Shown piece by piece: positions 34,266 through 46,100 of a DNA stretch of 64,000 bases. Under the pieces are notes generated by a model. It searched no databases. It saw only the letters and a list, made by a program, of their open reading frames with translations, and had not been told where the DNA came from. Position numbers and translations under genes: made by a program. Position 1 is the first letter of the stretch. Every line of letters begins with the position of its first letter. This DNA comes from Beta vulgaris subsp. vulgaris (taxonomy: Eukaryota; Streptophyta; Magnoliopsida; Caryophyllales; Amaranthaceae): the NCBI RefSeq assembly GCF_026745355.1, contig NC_079208.1, forward strand, positions 52,058,776 to 52,122,775. The letters are read 5' to 3'.

Positions 34266-34803
34266 TAGGGATGGCAGTGTGATGGATCAAGTCAGAGACC
34301 CGCCCCCTCCCCTCCCAACTGGGTGGGGATGGATCTAGGTTTAGCGGGGATGCCTAGGGAATGGGGATGAAAATCGTACCTGCAATGGGTGGTGGAGCGC
34401 GTGTATCTAATGCTATAACTGCCCCGCCCCCGCCCCCGCCCCATCCCCACCCATCCTCGCATGCCTTGCCTCTCTCTATCTCATACCCAAGTTTCTTTTA
34501 AAAACATATTATATATAAGCATATTTATTATTAAAAATCAATTAATATACTTATATTATTAATCATTTTATTTTTGCAACTGTAGTACTAGCAAATTGTT
34601 TGGGATTACTGGGAGGATAGTTGCGGGTATATAACGGATACAACACGGTTAAGAAACGGATGTAGGTACCCATGCAGGTGGTGGGGAGGGGATGGGTCTG
34701 AAATTTCCCTCGCAATAGGTGGTGGGGCGGGGATGAGGCCAAGAATTTTATGCAGGTGTGGAGGGACTATCCTTCACATCCACCCCGCCAATCGTCATCC
34801 CTA
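34266..34803. mobile_element. hAT-type element with GGGGATGG/CCCCGCCC low-complexity interior (538 bp)
   Basis: It starts TAGGGATGGCAGTG and ends ATCGTCATCCCTA; TAGGGATG is shared by both ends. The flanks tatatact and ataatact agree at five of eight positions, a possible worn TSD. The interior has GGGGATGG, GGTGGGGCGG and CCCGCCCC words at both sides and a plain AT-rich centre (34490-34590). Confidence 0.62.
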
Positions 34804-34839
34804 ATAATACTTAAGTAACACGGAGCACTAGGTAGTTAC

Positions 34840-35190
34840 AATTTTTTTTTTGGTAGATGGGTAATGTTAGGACACCTTTTTCTCAAAGAGAACACTAATG
34901 AATCAAGTAAGAAAATTTTTTCTAACTCAGGATCAGTGGAGACATCCATGTCAACCGAGACAACAAAATTATTGTGACTTCTTTTAATAGAAGATCCGCT
35001 ACTCGATTGGCTTCCCGAAAAATATGCTTAATAGTGTAGAATCTAAATTGACGAAGCAAATGTCAAATGTCTTTAATGAATGTTAGTTTGCAGGAACTAT
35101 GTATTATATCTAGAACGCAAAATAACTCAGAGATGAAACAAAATGTGTGTTCACTATCGTGAAGCAGTTCGCTTGAGGCAAATAACATTC
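34840..35190 (-). pseudogene. LINE RNase H C-terminal remnant
   Basis: The - strand reads FREANRVADLLLKE at about 35010-34970, the C-terminal RNase H motif (REANxxAD) of plant LINEs, preceded by LLRQFRFYTIKHI. An A tail (34842-34851 as T) marks the 3' end. Confidence 0.65.
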
Positions 35191-35225
35191 TTGGTATGAC
35201 TTGTCTTTGTACTTTAGATATTGGA

Positions 35226-35766
35226 CCCGTTCTTTTCAACTTATTTTTTTTTATCTCAACTTCTTCGAACTTATTAGTTCTTATTAGAACTTGTATAAAC
35301 TTATTAGATCTTATGTTGTGAGTGAGTCAAATCTTATTTTGGTTTATTTATGCTAATGTTATCTGAACTTATTATTTTTTTTATTAGACCTTATCTCGAC
35401 TTATTTTTTCTTATAAGGACTATAAATAAGGTGAACACAACAAACTTATGTAGGAGGTTAGGATCCCCATTAATCCTAGAAGATAAGTGTTAAATATGGG
35501 CCTGTGTCGGCAGTGTCGCACTCCTCATAAAGAGAGATAGTCCACTTCACAATACTAAGGAGGTTCCACCTTAAAACCGTATGGCAATAAGGGGAATAGC
35601 CCCTTTGCATTACAAAGTGAACTCATCTCTCTTGTTTTATCCATGTTGGACGAGACTCACATGTGTTGTGCTTTATACATCATAGCTTCAACAATAAAGG
35701 TGTTTTTTCCAGGTAAAAATGCCGGTGTACTCTTTTGAGGTATATAAAGAGATTACATTTTTTGGG
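35226..35766. repeat. Short repeats: CTTATTAGAC-word element and possible LTR piece
   Basis: 35226-35433 runs from gttcttttcaacttattt to aataaggtgaacacaac and is built of cttattagacc words also seen at 1750-1900, so it is probably a MITE family. 35491-35700 begins TGTTAAATATGGGCC, like an LTR edge, but no partner is visible. Confidence 0.4.
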
Positions 35767-36394
35767 TGTTAGGAAAGGGTGTTGTATTGTTTGATTAATG
35801 CGGAACAAATCAATGAAAAAATAAGGATGAGAAAAACAATAAACAAAATAACCAAAAGAGAATAAAAGGATTTACGTGGTTCGGCCAAAATAAACCTACG
35901 TCCATAGGTGGGGGATTCGAGCTATTTCACTATGATGGAGAAAAACAGAGAGATCAATAATACAAGGGAGTCCTAAAATATTAGAGGCTAAAAGTTTGTC
36001 AACAATGATCATGAATAGGATCCTTTTATAAAAATAAGGAAACCCTAATAAACCCTAGAATAATTTCCTAGTATAACTCTAATGACGGCTTAAAAACTTA
36101 GGTTAAAATATCAAATAACTCGTGAAAAAATGCATCGGGCGCTGCTGCCCGGTCGGGCCAAAACCCGCTCGGGCGGAAGCGGGAGGAAATTTCAGTTTCG
36201 TCAGTTCTTCATAGAGCAGCGATTACTTTCTCGTTTCTCAGCAGGATTGGGCATATGACCAGTCGTTGAAAAGCTCTTGAAACAAGTTGTCACCTCTAAT
36301 TTGAATCACATCAAAACTATTTATAAATTGAGATATATGTGCATTCAAATTCAGCCTTATGCCATTTTCACAAGATTTCAAGTCACAAGTAACA
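35767..36394 (-). repeat. 3' LTR of the gag-only element
   Basis: On the + strand it runs TGTTAGGAAA...ACAAGTAACA. It carries the ACGTGGTTCGGCC word at about 35875 that is shared with the other two LTR copies. Confidence 0.8.
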
Positions 36395-36996
36395 AATCTC
36401 CACCTTGACTTGAAATCGATTAATCAAGATAACTTCACCTTGAACCGAAAACCAAAAATGATGCTCACCATAAACATAGAACCTCCACCTTAAAAAAAAT
36501 TCCATAAGCCTACTCACTTTAGGCAATTAAGAAAGGAAATCTTCTATAAATTGTGTACTTATGCGTCTTCGAACACAAAACTTCGTATATGAAACTATCA
36601 CATGGCCTTGATTGAGAGTATAAAGTCACCAACGCCAAGCATGGTTATTCAAAATTGACCAAACTCTATTCAAAACTCTTTTTCATCTCAACAACAAACT
36701 TAAACAATTCTAGAAAATTAAATTACATCAAATATTTCTAAATTGCAATTTTATTTAACAAAACACAAAAGTACAAACCTAAGATAAGAAATAGCATAAC
36801 TAGAACAAAACTAATGCATAACCAAGATTGCTAATTTATTACAAACTCAAAACCAATCTATCATAGACTCCATAGCAAAATCCACACGGTTTCTCGTTTC
36901 ACCAAGAGAACTCAAAGGGCACCAAACATGAAGAGATCGTAGAAACCGCATCCCTAAATCATGTATCCCTAAAGTGCAACACCATCATCAAGGACA

Positions 36997-37740
36997 TCAT
37001 TGGCAATATTTGCAGATTGGTCCTCGTTGGACTTTTCTCTTTTTCTTTAACTTCCAACAATCAGCTTTGACATGACCCTTCACGTGACAATAGTTACATA
37101 TTTTATTTTTGCTAAAGCTCTTACCACCATCAGAAACCAAAGCATAAGTTTGAGAAGGATTATTAGATTTATTAACCAACTTATTGTCGATAAAATCTCT
37201 ATGAGTTAAGGCATCCTTATCATCCTGCAAACTTAAATCATCTCTATCACACAATAAAGTATCTCGAAAATGCTTATACAAAGTCGATAAAGAACACAAC
37301 AATCTAATAGCCATATCCTCATCATCGATCTCAACATCGATGTTTTGCAAATCCATAATAATAGAGAAGAATTCATCTAAATGAGACTCAAGTAGTTTAC
37401 CTTCTTCTAGACTGAGATCATGAAGTTTAGATTTGAGTAGTAGACGGATGGTCATGCTTTTTGTTATATAAAGTGACTCCAACTTCAACCACAAACCCGC
37501 AACAGTCGTCTCCTTGGGAACCTATATCAACATATCATTAGTGCTAAAGGGACATAATTGAATTGTCGAAAGAGCCTTCAAATCAATCTCCTCCCATTGA
37601 TCATTTGTCATACCCGAAGGCCTTTTGGATGCAACTTCAAGAGCCTTGTGACAACAACTTGGAACCAATGCGGCTTTCATTTTCAATTGTCATAGACTAA
37701 AATTTACTTGTATATCAAAATTCTCAATGTTGAATTTCAT
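36997..37740 (-). pseudogene. Copia-type gag (UBN2-like) with CCHC zinc knuckle, broken
   Basis: The open part, 37494-36997, reads WLKLESLYITKSM, then LEEGKLLESHLDEFF, and ends with the zinc knuckle CNYCHVKGHVKADC (CX2CX4HX4C) followed by WKLKKKRK. Upstream (37740-37500) the N-terminus continues in the same direction as FNIENFDIQVNFSL and WEEIDLKALSTIQL but with stop codons. In the family, gag packages element RNA into particles. No pol frame follows the knuckle. Confidence 0.85.
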
Positions 37741-37806
37741 TTGCATAATTTAATCAAACTCCTCTATGAACACATAAGAACTTAAAACCTTGCTATGATA
37801 CTAGTT

Positions 37807-38430
37807 TGTTAGGAAAAGATGTTGTATGTGTTTGATTAATGCGGAACAAATCAATGAAATAATAAGGATGAGAAAAGCAATGAAGAAATAAACAAAAGAA
37901 AACACAAGGATATACGTGGTTTGGTCAAAATAACCTACGTCCACAGGTGGAGAATTCAAGCTTCTTCAATATGATCGAGAAAAACAGAGAGAATAATACA
38001 AGGGAGCCCTAAAATACTAGAGGCTAAAAGTTTGTCAACAATGATCACCAATAGGTTCTTTTTTATAAACAATAAGGAAACCCTAATAAATCCTAAAAAA
38101 ATCTCCTACTATAAATCTAATGACGGCTTAAAAACGCAGGGTTAGAATATCAAATAACTCGTGAAAAAACGCGTCGAGCGCTACTGTCCGGTCAGGCCAA
38201 AACCCTCCCGGTCGGACGTGGGACGAAATTCCAGTTTCGTCAGTGCTTTGTAAAATAGAAATAACTTTCTCGTTTCTTAGCGGAATTGGACGTATGACTA
38301 TCGTAGGAAAGCTTTTGGAACAAGCTATCAATTCCAATTCGAATCCCATCTAGAACATCTATATATTGAGATATATGTACATTTAAAGTCAGATTTACGC
38401 TATTTTTACAAGATTTCAAGTCACAAATAA
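37807..38430 (-). repeat. 5' LTR of the gag-only element
   Basis: Aligns with 35767-36394 along its length with scattered differences. Its outer end lacks the final TAACA-like edge. Confidence 0.78.
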
Positions 38431-39733
38431 GATCAGGCACGAAAACGGGTGGATTTTTTATGTTACTTATTCTCCTAAGAATGGATTCCTTAAGAGTAAT
38501 TGAAATCATGAATGTTTGTCATATGAATTCATTAGCAATCTTAGTAGTAATAGTATTAGCTGTACAAGCCATTGTCTACTCTCACTAATGAGAAGCCACC
38601 CAAAGTAATTTGGGCATTAAAAACAAGAAGTATTATTTGTAGGCTATGGTGAGAACAAACCATCTTTTAATGGTTGTGCTAATGCACATATTTACAGGCT
38701 TCCTCGTTCGAGAATGAGTGCAACATTTTTCTAATTGAAAATGATTTACTATTATTTTGGTGTTTTTTAACTTATTTGGTGGTAGGCCATTTTAGAGATT
38801 TATGGAGTCTTGTCCTAAAATGGACATTGGGCCGGTTTCTTTCCCATTATTGAGAGAAAAGACCAATTTTCTATAAAGAGTAGAGAAAATCAATACTAAC
38901 TGATGGATTGGTTATACTTTATATAATTATGTAAAAAATTAATGACAATATTTGATAGAAGAAGTTAGAAAGTAAAAGATATGGAAGGTTGAATTTTCGG
39001 TGGAAGAGATTAAGGAAGATTAGGTGATAGCGTAAATTATGGAGTTTAGAAAATGGAGATGTGCAATGTTTTTTGTTTATAGTTTACACAGCATCAACTT
39101 TTTCAAAGTGGGCTCTCTCAAATAAAACCAAAATTTTTTAGACCGAAAACCCTATGCAAAGGAACTCTTTGCACATCCGAAGTTACGACTTACGACCCTG
39201 TTTAGTGAACGAGGACGAGGAGTCTTGACGCGATATGGTCAAAATGCAAAATTAACCAGGTTGGCTAATGGATTTTAAACATCGGATCTTTACTCCAATA
39301 TCCCGGCCTGTAAACCTCCCCAAATAAAAAATTTGCCCAACAAAGATTAGGTGCCTTCTTCATGGGTTTATGACAGACCAATTAAGGCTTGCTCAAAAAG
39401 GTCTAGGCCCTAGGGAGTTGGATATTACCTATAAATCTAAGGGTTGAGCCTGTTTGGTGACCCAAAAACGAGGGGTATTGCACCAAACATCAAAAAGTAA
39501 AACGCCTTCTATTATTTAAGGAAAGGCCCATATGTACACTCAAAGAGACATTACATGTAATTTAGATTGCTGAAAGTTGCTAACAAGTAACAATAGTGCT
39601 TGAACATGAAGCCATAAACATGGAATAAGAAGACTTATCTGATCATTGAGCTATTATCTATTATCATCTAATTCTTTTAGTCTACATATCTAACTAAACA
39701 TGCTTCTCTTCCTATCTCATTGGCATTTGATTT
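38431..39733. other. Intergenic stretch, no gene seen
   Basis: 1.3 kb between two LTR copies with no recognised gene. 39190-39500 holds C/G-richer words (cctgtttagtgaacgagg and gcctgtttggtgaccc) that may be repeat ends. Confidence 0.4.
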
Positions 39734-40770
39734 TGTTAGGAAACGCATGGTATATATATAGCGTTTGATTAATGCGGAACAAGTAACAAAATCATAAAAA
39801 TGAGAAAAACGATACAGAAAATAAACAAGAACACAAGAATTTACGTGGTTCAGTCAAATTAGACCTACACGTCCACATGAGGGGGATTCGAGAGCTTCTT
39901 CACTATAATGGAGAGAACGTACAAAGAGAATATACAAGGAGTCCTAAAATTATTAATGGTATAAAGATGTGAGTCAAACAATGACCACCAAGAGGGTCCT
40001 TTTATAATACTAGCAATTTATGCACGCGATGCGTGCCTCACTTTTTTAGAACATAATCTATAACTTTTTTGGCCATAAACAAAGCTAAAATTTGAATATT
40101 AGACATGTTTTTTGGGCTAGCTAATTTTGTTGATTAAGCATATATCACTTAACCAAACTCGTCTTTTATTATTGATTTTATTTGCACTTTCTTTAAGATT
40201 TTTAAAATTAAAACTGATGGGCGATAAAAGAATGTTACGTAGATTTATTAAGGATTTCTTATATTTTCATCAACAAGGTATTGTGTTTTAATTAAATCTT
40301 TACACTTTGTTAATTGATTGTATTTTCCTTTTTGATTTACTATGTGATTGTGTATTGATTGATATAATTTTATTTGTTAAATTTTTAATGCTATATATGA
40401 GTTTGATTTTCTTTCATCTTTTTTTGATAGAGAAGCTAATTTACTAAGGGGTAATTAAGTAAAATTATTGGGGGATATTATAGCTAATCCTTTCCCTTAT
40501 ATAATAGAGATAAGGAAATCCTAATAAACCCTAAAATAATTTTCTAGTATAACTTTAATGATGGCTTAATAAACTTAGGGTAAAAATTAGAATAATCCGT
40601 GAAAAGAATGCGTCGCCCGGGCCAAACTACTCGGTCGAGTGCTGGTGACTGGTCGGGCCAAAAGCCGCCTGGTCAGGCGCGAGACGAAATTTCGGTTTCA
40701 ACAGTTCTTCGTAAAATAGTCATAACTTTCTCATTTCTCATCGGAATCGGGAATATGACCTGTCGTCTGA
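39734..40770 (-). mobile_element. Third LTR of the same family, split by a Helitron and fused to satellite
   Basis: From TGTTAGGAAACGCATGG to about 40770 this matches the LTRs at 35767 and 37807, except for a 501-bp Helitron at 40010-40510. The match stops at 'gaatatgacctgtcgt', where the satellite array starts. The rest of the LTR and any internal region are absent. Confidence 0.82.
40010..40510 (-). mobile_element. Small non-autonomous Helitron (501 bp) with empty sites in sister LTRs
   Basis: On the - strand it begins TCTCTATTATATAAGGG (from 40510) and ends with hairpin GCACGCatcGCGTGC, seven bases, and CTAG (40013-40010), between A and T. Sister LTRs show the empty site (ccttttataaaaataagg near 36017 and tttataaacaataagg near 38067). 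It has no coding capacity. Confidence 0.88.
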
Positions 40771-41986
40771 ATAATCCTTCGAGTTAGTGAACCGGGGTAC
40801 ACACCTGAGTGTTATTTCGGAGATTTCATAAATTCAAACTAAAGATGTCTCTGTTGGTCCCCTGGTAGACTTATGGTTCCTATGCATTGATTTCTAGATG
40901 GTCGAAGTTCATTCTGACGCCATTTTACTAAAGTTTTCAACAATTCTTTAAAATCTCTATGTTCGGTAACCCCCGGTACACGTTTGTGAGGCATTTTTCA
41001 TGATTATTTAAAACCATCCTAAAAAGGCAACACGAAACCTTTGGAAGACTTTGGCGTTTACTATTTAGGGTCTTTTGGGTCAAATGAGCTTTACAGTGCT
41101 ATTTTCTAATAAATCAAACATATTTTTCAAAATCTTGAGAGTTAGTGAACCGGGGTACACATATGAGTGTTATTTCGGAGATTTCTGAAAATCAAACTAA
41201 GGACGCCTCTTCTGGTCCCCAATAGACTTAGGTCTCATGTGCATTGATTTCTAGACGACAAAAGTTCATTATGTCTCCGTATTCTAATGGTTTTAAATAA
41301 TCACTAAAAAATACCTCACAGCCGTTTACCGGGGGTCACTGAACATTGAGATTTTAAAGAATAATTTAAATCTTTAGAATACGGCGTCAGAATGAACTTC
41401 TACCATCTAGAAATCAATGAATGGGAATCCTAAGTCTGCTTGGGGACCAGAAGAGGCGTCCTTAGTTTGATTTTCTAAAATCTCCGAAATAACACTCATG
41501 CGTGTACCCCCCCGGTTCACTAACTCTCAAGATTTTTATAAATATGTTTGATTTCTCAGAAAATGGCACTGTAAAGTTCATTTGACCTAAAGGATCTCAA
41601 ATAGTGAAAGCCAAAGTCTTCCAAAGGTTTCGTGTTTTCGTTTGAGGATGGTTTTAAATAATCACGAAAAATGCGTCACAGGCGTGTCCCGGGGGTCACC
41701 AAACATAGTGATTTTGAAGAATTGTTAAAATCTTTAGAAAAATGGCGTCGGAATGAAACTTAATCGTCTAGAAATCAATACACATGAAACCTAAGTCTAC
41801 TCGGGGACCAACAGAGGCATCCTTAGTTTGATTTTATGAAATCTCCGAAATAACACTCACGCGTTTACCACGGTTCACTAACTCGGAGGATTTTTGAAAA
41901 TATTTTTAATTTCTCACAAAATAGCACTGTAAAGCACATTAGACCGCAAGGGCCCCATAGTGGAAGTGAAAGGCTTCCAAAATTTT

Positions 41987-42915
41987 CACTAGTAGAATAA
42001 ATGCTATTTGCTGCAGTGATATTGCTGCGGTTTTACCTATACGCAACAATATAACACGCAAAAAGAAAAGAAAAGAAAAAATAGAAAATAACAATATTGC
42101 TGCGGTTCCCGTCCAAAACCGCAGCAATATTGTTCGACGAATACATTTAGTAAAAAACGTAAGGCCTGGAATAGCTAATATTGCTGCGGTTTTGGGCGGG
42201 ACCCCGCAGCAATATAATAAAAAAATATTTTTAAAATATATTGCTGCGGTTTTCCGCCGAAAACCGCAGCAATATTGTCTCTCCACTCACTTACCAAAAA
42301 CGTGGAAAACTTACATTATTTAGTTCTAATTTTGTTAGTTTATATTAAGCTTGTCTAATGTAATGTTAAGCTTGTTTCTTTATTTTTTTTTGTTAATGTA
42401 TTAGAATTAATGTTAAGTTTTTCTGATATAATATTAAGCTTGTCTTTGTATTTTTTTTGTGTTAATGGGTTAAAATTAATGTTAAGCTTTTCTAATATAA
42501 TATTATGTTTGTCTCCATTTTGTTTGTAATGTTAAGCTTCTCTTTCTTTTCTAATGTTTTGTAGTTTAGATTCTGTTAAAATTTATGATTTTTTGCAATT
42601 TTTTTGATTTATGTTATCTTTCGAATTCAATGATAAATTTTTTTTTTTTACCTACTTATTGCTGCGGTTTTGACTGAAAACCGCAGCAATATAAATATTA
42701 TTTATTATAAAATAGGTATATTGCTGCGGTTTGTCTTACAAACCGCAGCAATATATCGAACTTTGCTAATATAAAATAAATATATTGTTGCGGTTTTTGC
42801 TAGAAACCGCAGCAATATAATTAATACCTATGTTGCGCCCTTAATTGCTGCGCGCCCAAAACCGCAGCAATAGGGCACTTTTTAACCGCAGCAAATAGCA
42901 TTTATTCTACTAGTG
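41987..42915. mobile_element. CACTA-type element, TTGCTGCGG family (929 bp), inside the satellite
   Basis: Ends are CACTAGTAGAATAAATGC in both directions, followed by TATTTGCTGC. Subterminal regions contain repeated ATTGCTGCGGTTTT...AAAACCGCAGCAAT hairpins on both sides. Flanks are TTT and AAA rather than a clear 3-bp TSD. No transposase is seen; the middle (42300-42630) is AT-rich with repeated 'gttaagcttgtct' words. Confidence 0.88.
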
Positions 42916-43136
42916 AAAGTTTTGTTTTCCCTTTTTAGAATGGTTTTAAATAATCACTAAAAAATGCCTCACAAGCGTGAACCTGGGGTCACTGAACATT
43001 GAGATTTAAAGAATTGTTGAAATGTTTAGAATACGACGTCAGAATGAACATTTACCATCTAGAAATCAATGCTCAGGAACCCTAAGTCTACTTGGGGACT
43101 AGAAGCGGCGTCCGTAGTTTGATTTTCAGAAATCTC

Positions 43137-46100
43137 CACTACTACATTTTGAAGCAATTGCAACGGTCAAATGCAACGCTTAACCATAATGCAACGGTCT
43201 ATTGCAACGATGCATGCTAATGTAACGGTCTTTAAATCTATTGCAACGGTTTCTTAGTAACTATTGCAATAGGTTATATATCGCGTTGCATAAGAGTATG
43301 AAATGAAACCCCTATTTATCTATTTTCCTTATCGTGAGATTGAATGCCTAAGAAACCCAAACCCTTGCTTCATCCCTTTTCTCTCTCCTGGTGGCTCTCA
43401 CTCCCCCCTCCTCGTGTGATTATTTTTCTCGCCTGTGTTGCCACTTCGCCGGACCCATCTCGGAGCCACTTCGCCTGCTCTGCTCGTGTTCTGCTTACCG
43501 GTGCTACTCGTGCGCTGCCACCGCCATAACTGTTGTTGTCGCCACATATCTACTGTAAGTTACGAATTTCTCAGTTTTAGCTTAATTTTCTTGTTTTGTT
43601 AGTTTCATTTGGTATACTCCGATTCGAAAGGTTAGAAATTTTGCATTTCTTGTCATTAAATCATATAATTGTTGTAATTTAGGTATCTCAAGTCGGACAA
43701 GGCCATAAGTCTACCTTCATTCTCCTTTGTGCAAGGAACGGGTGACGCGTCCACACTTGACGCCACCTCCACCTAGTCAGCCACCAATACTTTGGCTTTA
43801 TCCGCTGGATGTCACCACTCATCTTCACAAGCCATAAACTACTCCAGAATTTTCAATTTAGGTAATCTAATTTTAACCTAAGATAATTTCTTGTTGTTGA
43901 GTTGTTTTTTCTTTTAACTGGTTGTTAATTTGTTATCTTTAATCTATATATATCAAGTTTTCAATCTCTAAAAAACTGATTGTAATGTGTCAATTCAGAT
44001 TTATATATAATTAGTTCCTGCCAAAAAAAAAAAAGAATTGATAATCAAGGGTTCAATCAAATTGGTTGCCAAATGAGAATTGATGATGAAAAAAAAAAAA
44101 TTGGTTTCCTTTCATATTTTCCCCAAAATTTCTGAAAATCCCTAATACTTTTTCCCTTCCCTCTTTAACACAGCCACACGGTTACACAAGCACCTCTTGA
44201 TTTCTCGTCGGAATTCACTACTCCTTGAGTTGTACAACAACTACGTAAATCTAAATTCAATTCTTCTCAAAGATGAAATTGCTTTGGTATGTTGCGTTTC
44301 TTCACTCTTTTTCTTATTCTAATATAATTAATATTAGTAAGTTTTTAGCTTCGGATTCTGCATTTACATGGATTTTGCAATTTAGGATTAATTTAAGTCC
44401 TTTACGAATTGAACTCTCTAAATTCTCTTGATTTACTCTTGAAGTCGGCAATATATCTTTTAACGATTTTCTAATGGAAAATTAAGGTGTAGATGTGTCA
44501 CATCTAAAGAAGAAAATGAGAGGACTATGCTAATCCTAATTCAATTGCTTTAATTTGTGGGATTATGTAATAGTTTCTTGTATAATTAATTAGTGATAAG
44601 CTGTTATATCTAGTCAATCAATATTATTGCTGCTCTTATCATAATTTACAGTTTGACTTTTTGTGAAGAGTTGCCCTATAAGTTTTTAGCTCTTCCAATC
44701 TTCAGTTTACACCATGTCAACACTATGTGAAGGGTCATTGTAAGGCATGTACTATGAACAAGGGTTGCTTTATCAAGTAAATTAGTAACTACGACTGATT
44801 TCACTGTCTGTCAAATGATTTATTTTAGATAAGGCAAGTGGTTTTTGTTAGAATAATATGTAAATATTATGTAAATATTCTAGGATAGGTGTGATCCTTG
44901 TATTTAGGAGACTCCTTAACAGTTTCCATGTTTGTAGTTTAGTAGCCTTCTGTATATTAGGCACATTGCTCAATGAGATAATCAAGGGTTTATATTATTT
45001 CAGTTTTCTACAGCTTCTATGTAGGGCTAAAGTTGTTCTCCCTTTAGGCATTAAGGGTTATTAAAGTTACAATGAAGAAGTAAGTCTCATTGATGTTAAG
45101 TGATAGAAAGTGTTTTAAGGGTAATCAGTCTTCTACATTCCTTCGATCATGTATGTTATGACTCAGAGGCAGGGTTAAGTTTCTATCACATGACAACCAT
45201 TAAGCTATGCAATGATGTATATCGCACCGTCATGAAAAATTTATATTTTCGCACTCTCGTCTTAGAATGTGGAAGCTGCTAGTAGTCAAGTTATTATAGA
45301 ACCTGTAACTAAAAGGTTGTGTGATTGACCCATTTTTTCTATCTTTACATACACAAATATTGCAGTAAAAATTGGACAACTCTGTATTATGAAGATGGCT
45401 TTCATTAACACCCCCGTCTCTCAATGAAGACTGCAAGAAAAGATAATCCAACTCTTGTTCGCTGCAAAGAAGGATTCCATGTGCTTTAGTTCCTATAGAG
45501 TGTAGAAGATCGCTTGTTATAATCTTAGCAGGATAATCTACTTGTTATATATCTATCAAAGTTGATGTTTACTATGTTTTGCTTGTATTCAACTTCCCCA
45601 ATATGACAAAAGATGGGAAAGAACAAAGGTAGCGAGCTGAATGATTCGTTTTTGTGATGTATTACAGAGATTTTAATTCTTGGATGAGGAAAGCATATAG
45701 AACCAAAAAATTAAGAAATAATCCCACAAAGCTCAGGTAATCTATGTCTCTCCTCTTTGCTAGTTTGGAGTAGATTTTTTTTGTTTGTTTTTTTTTTGTT
45801 TAATTAAGTTATTATTTCTGTGTTGAGGTTATCCTCTAGTGCTGATTATTAGTTCATTTGTTGGCTGGGGAAATATGTTATCTTAAAGGTTCATTATTGG
45901 TGAAATCTTAATGATGTATGCTTATGTAAGTGTTAGTTGATTTCTTTTGGTCGAGTTACAAATTTAAGGAGGAGTTTTTTTTTCCTGAAGCGGAGAGGTT
46001 AATTTGGAGAACCATAATGAATACATTAGTACTAAAACTTGGATGAGAAGGCTTTGGGGAACCGGAAGTTTTATAGCTCCAAGCTAAAGACATATTACTC

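Larger units (their letters stand above)
35767..38430 (-). mobile_element. Gag-only Copia-type LTR element (about 2.66 kb)
   Basis: Two LTRs of about 628 and 624 bp (35767-36394 and 37807-38430) share TGTTAGGAAA, ATTAATGCGGAACAA and the GC-rich block near 36150 and 38170. On the - strand a primer-binding-like site (AGTATCATAGC, about 37800) follows the 5' LTR and a purine tract (AAGGTGGAGATT, about 36400) precedes the 3' LTR. Between them only gag is present; protease, integrase and reverse transcriptase are absent. It would depend on a full Copia partner for movement. The outer edge of the 5' LTR is worn and no TSD is seen. Confidence 0.82.
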
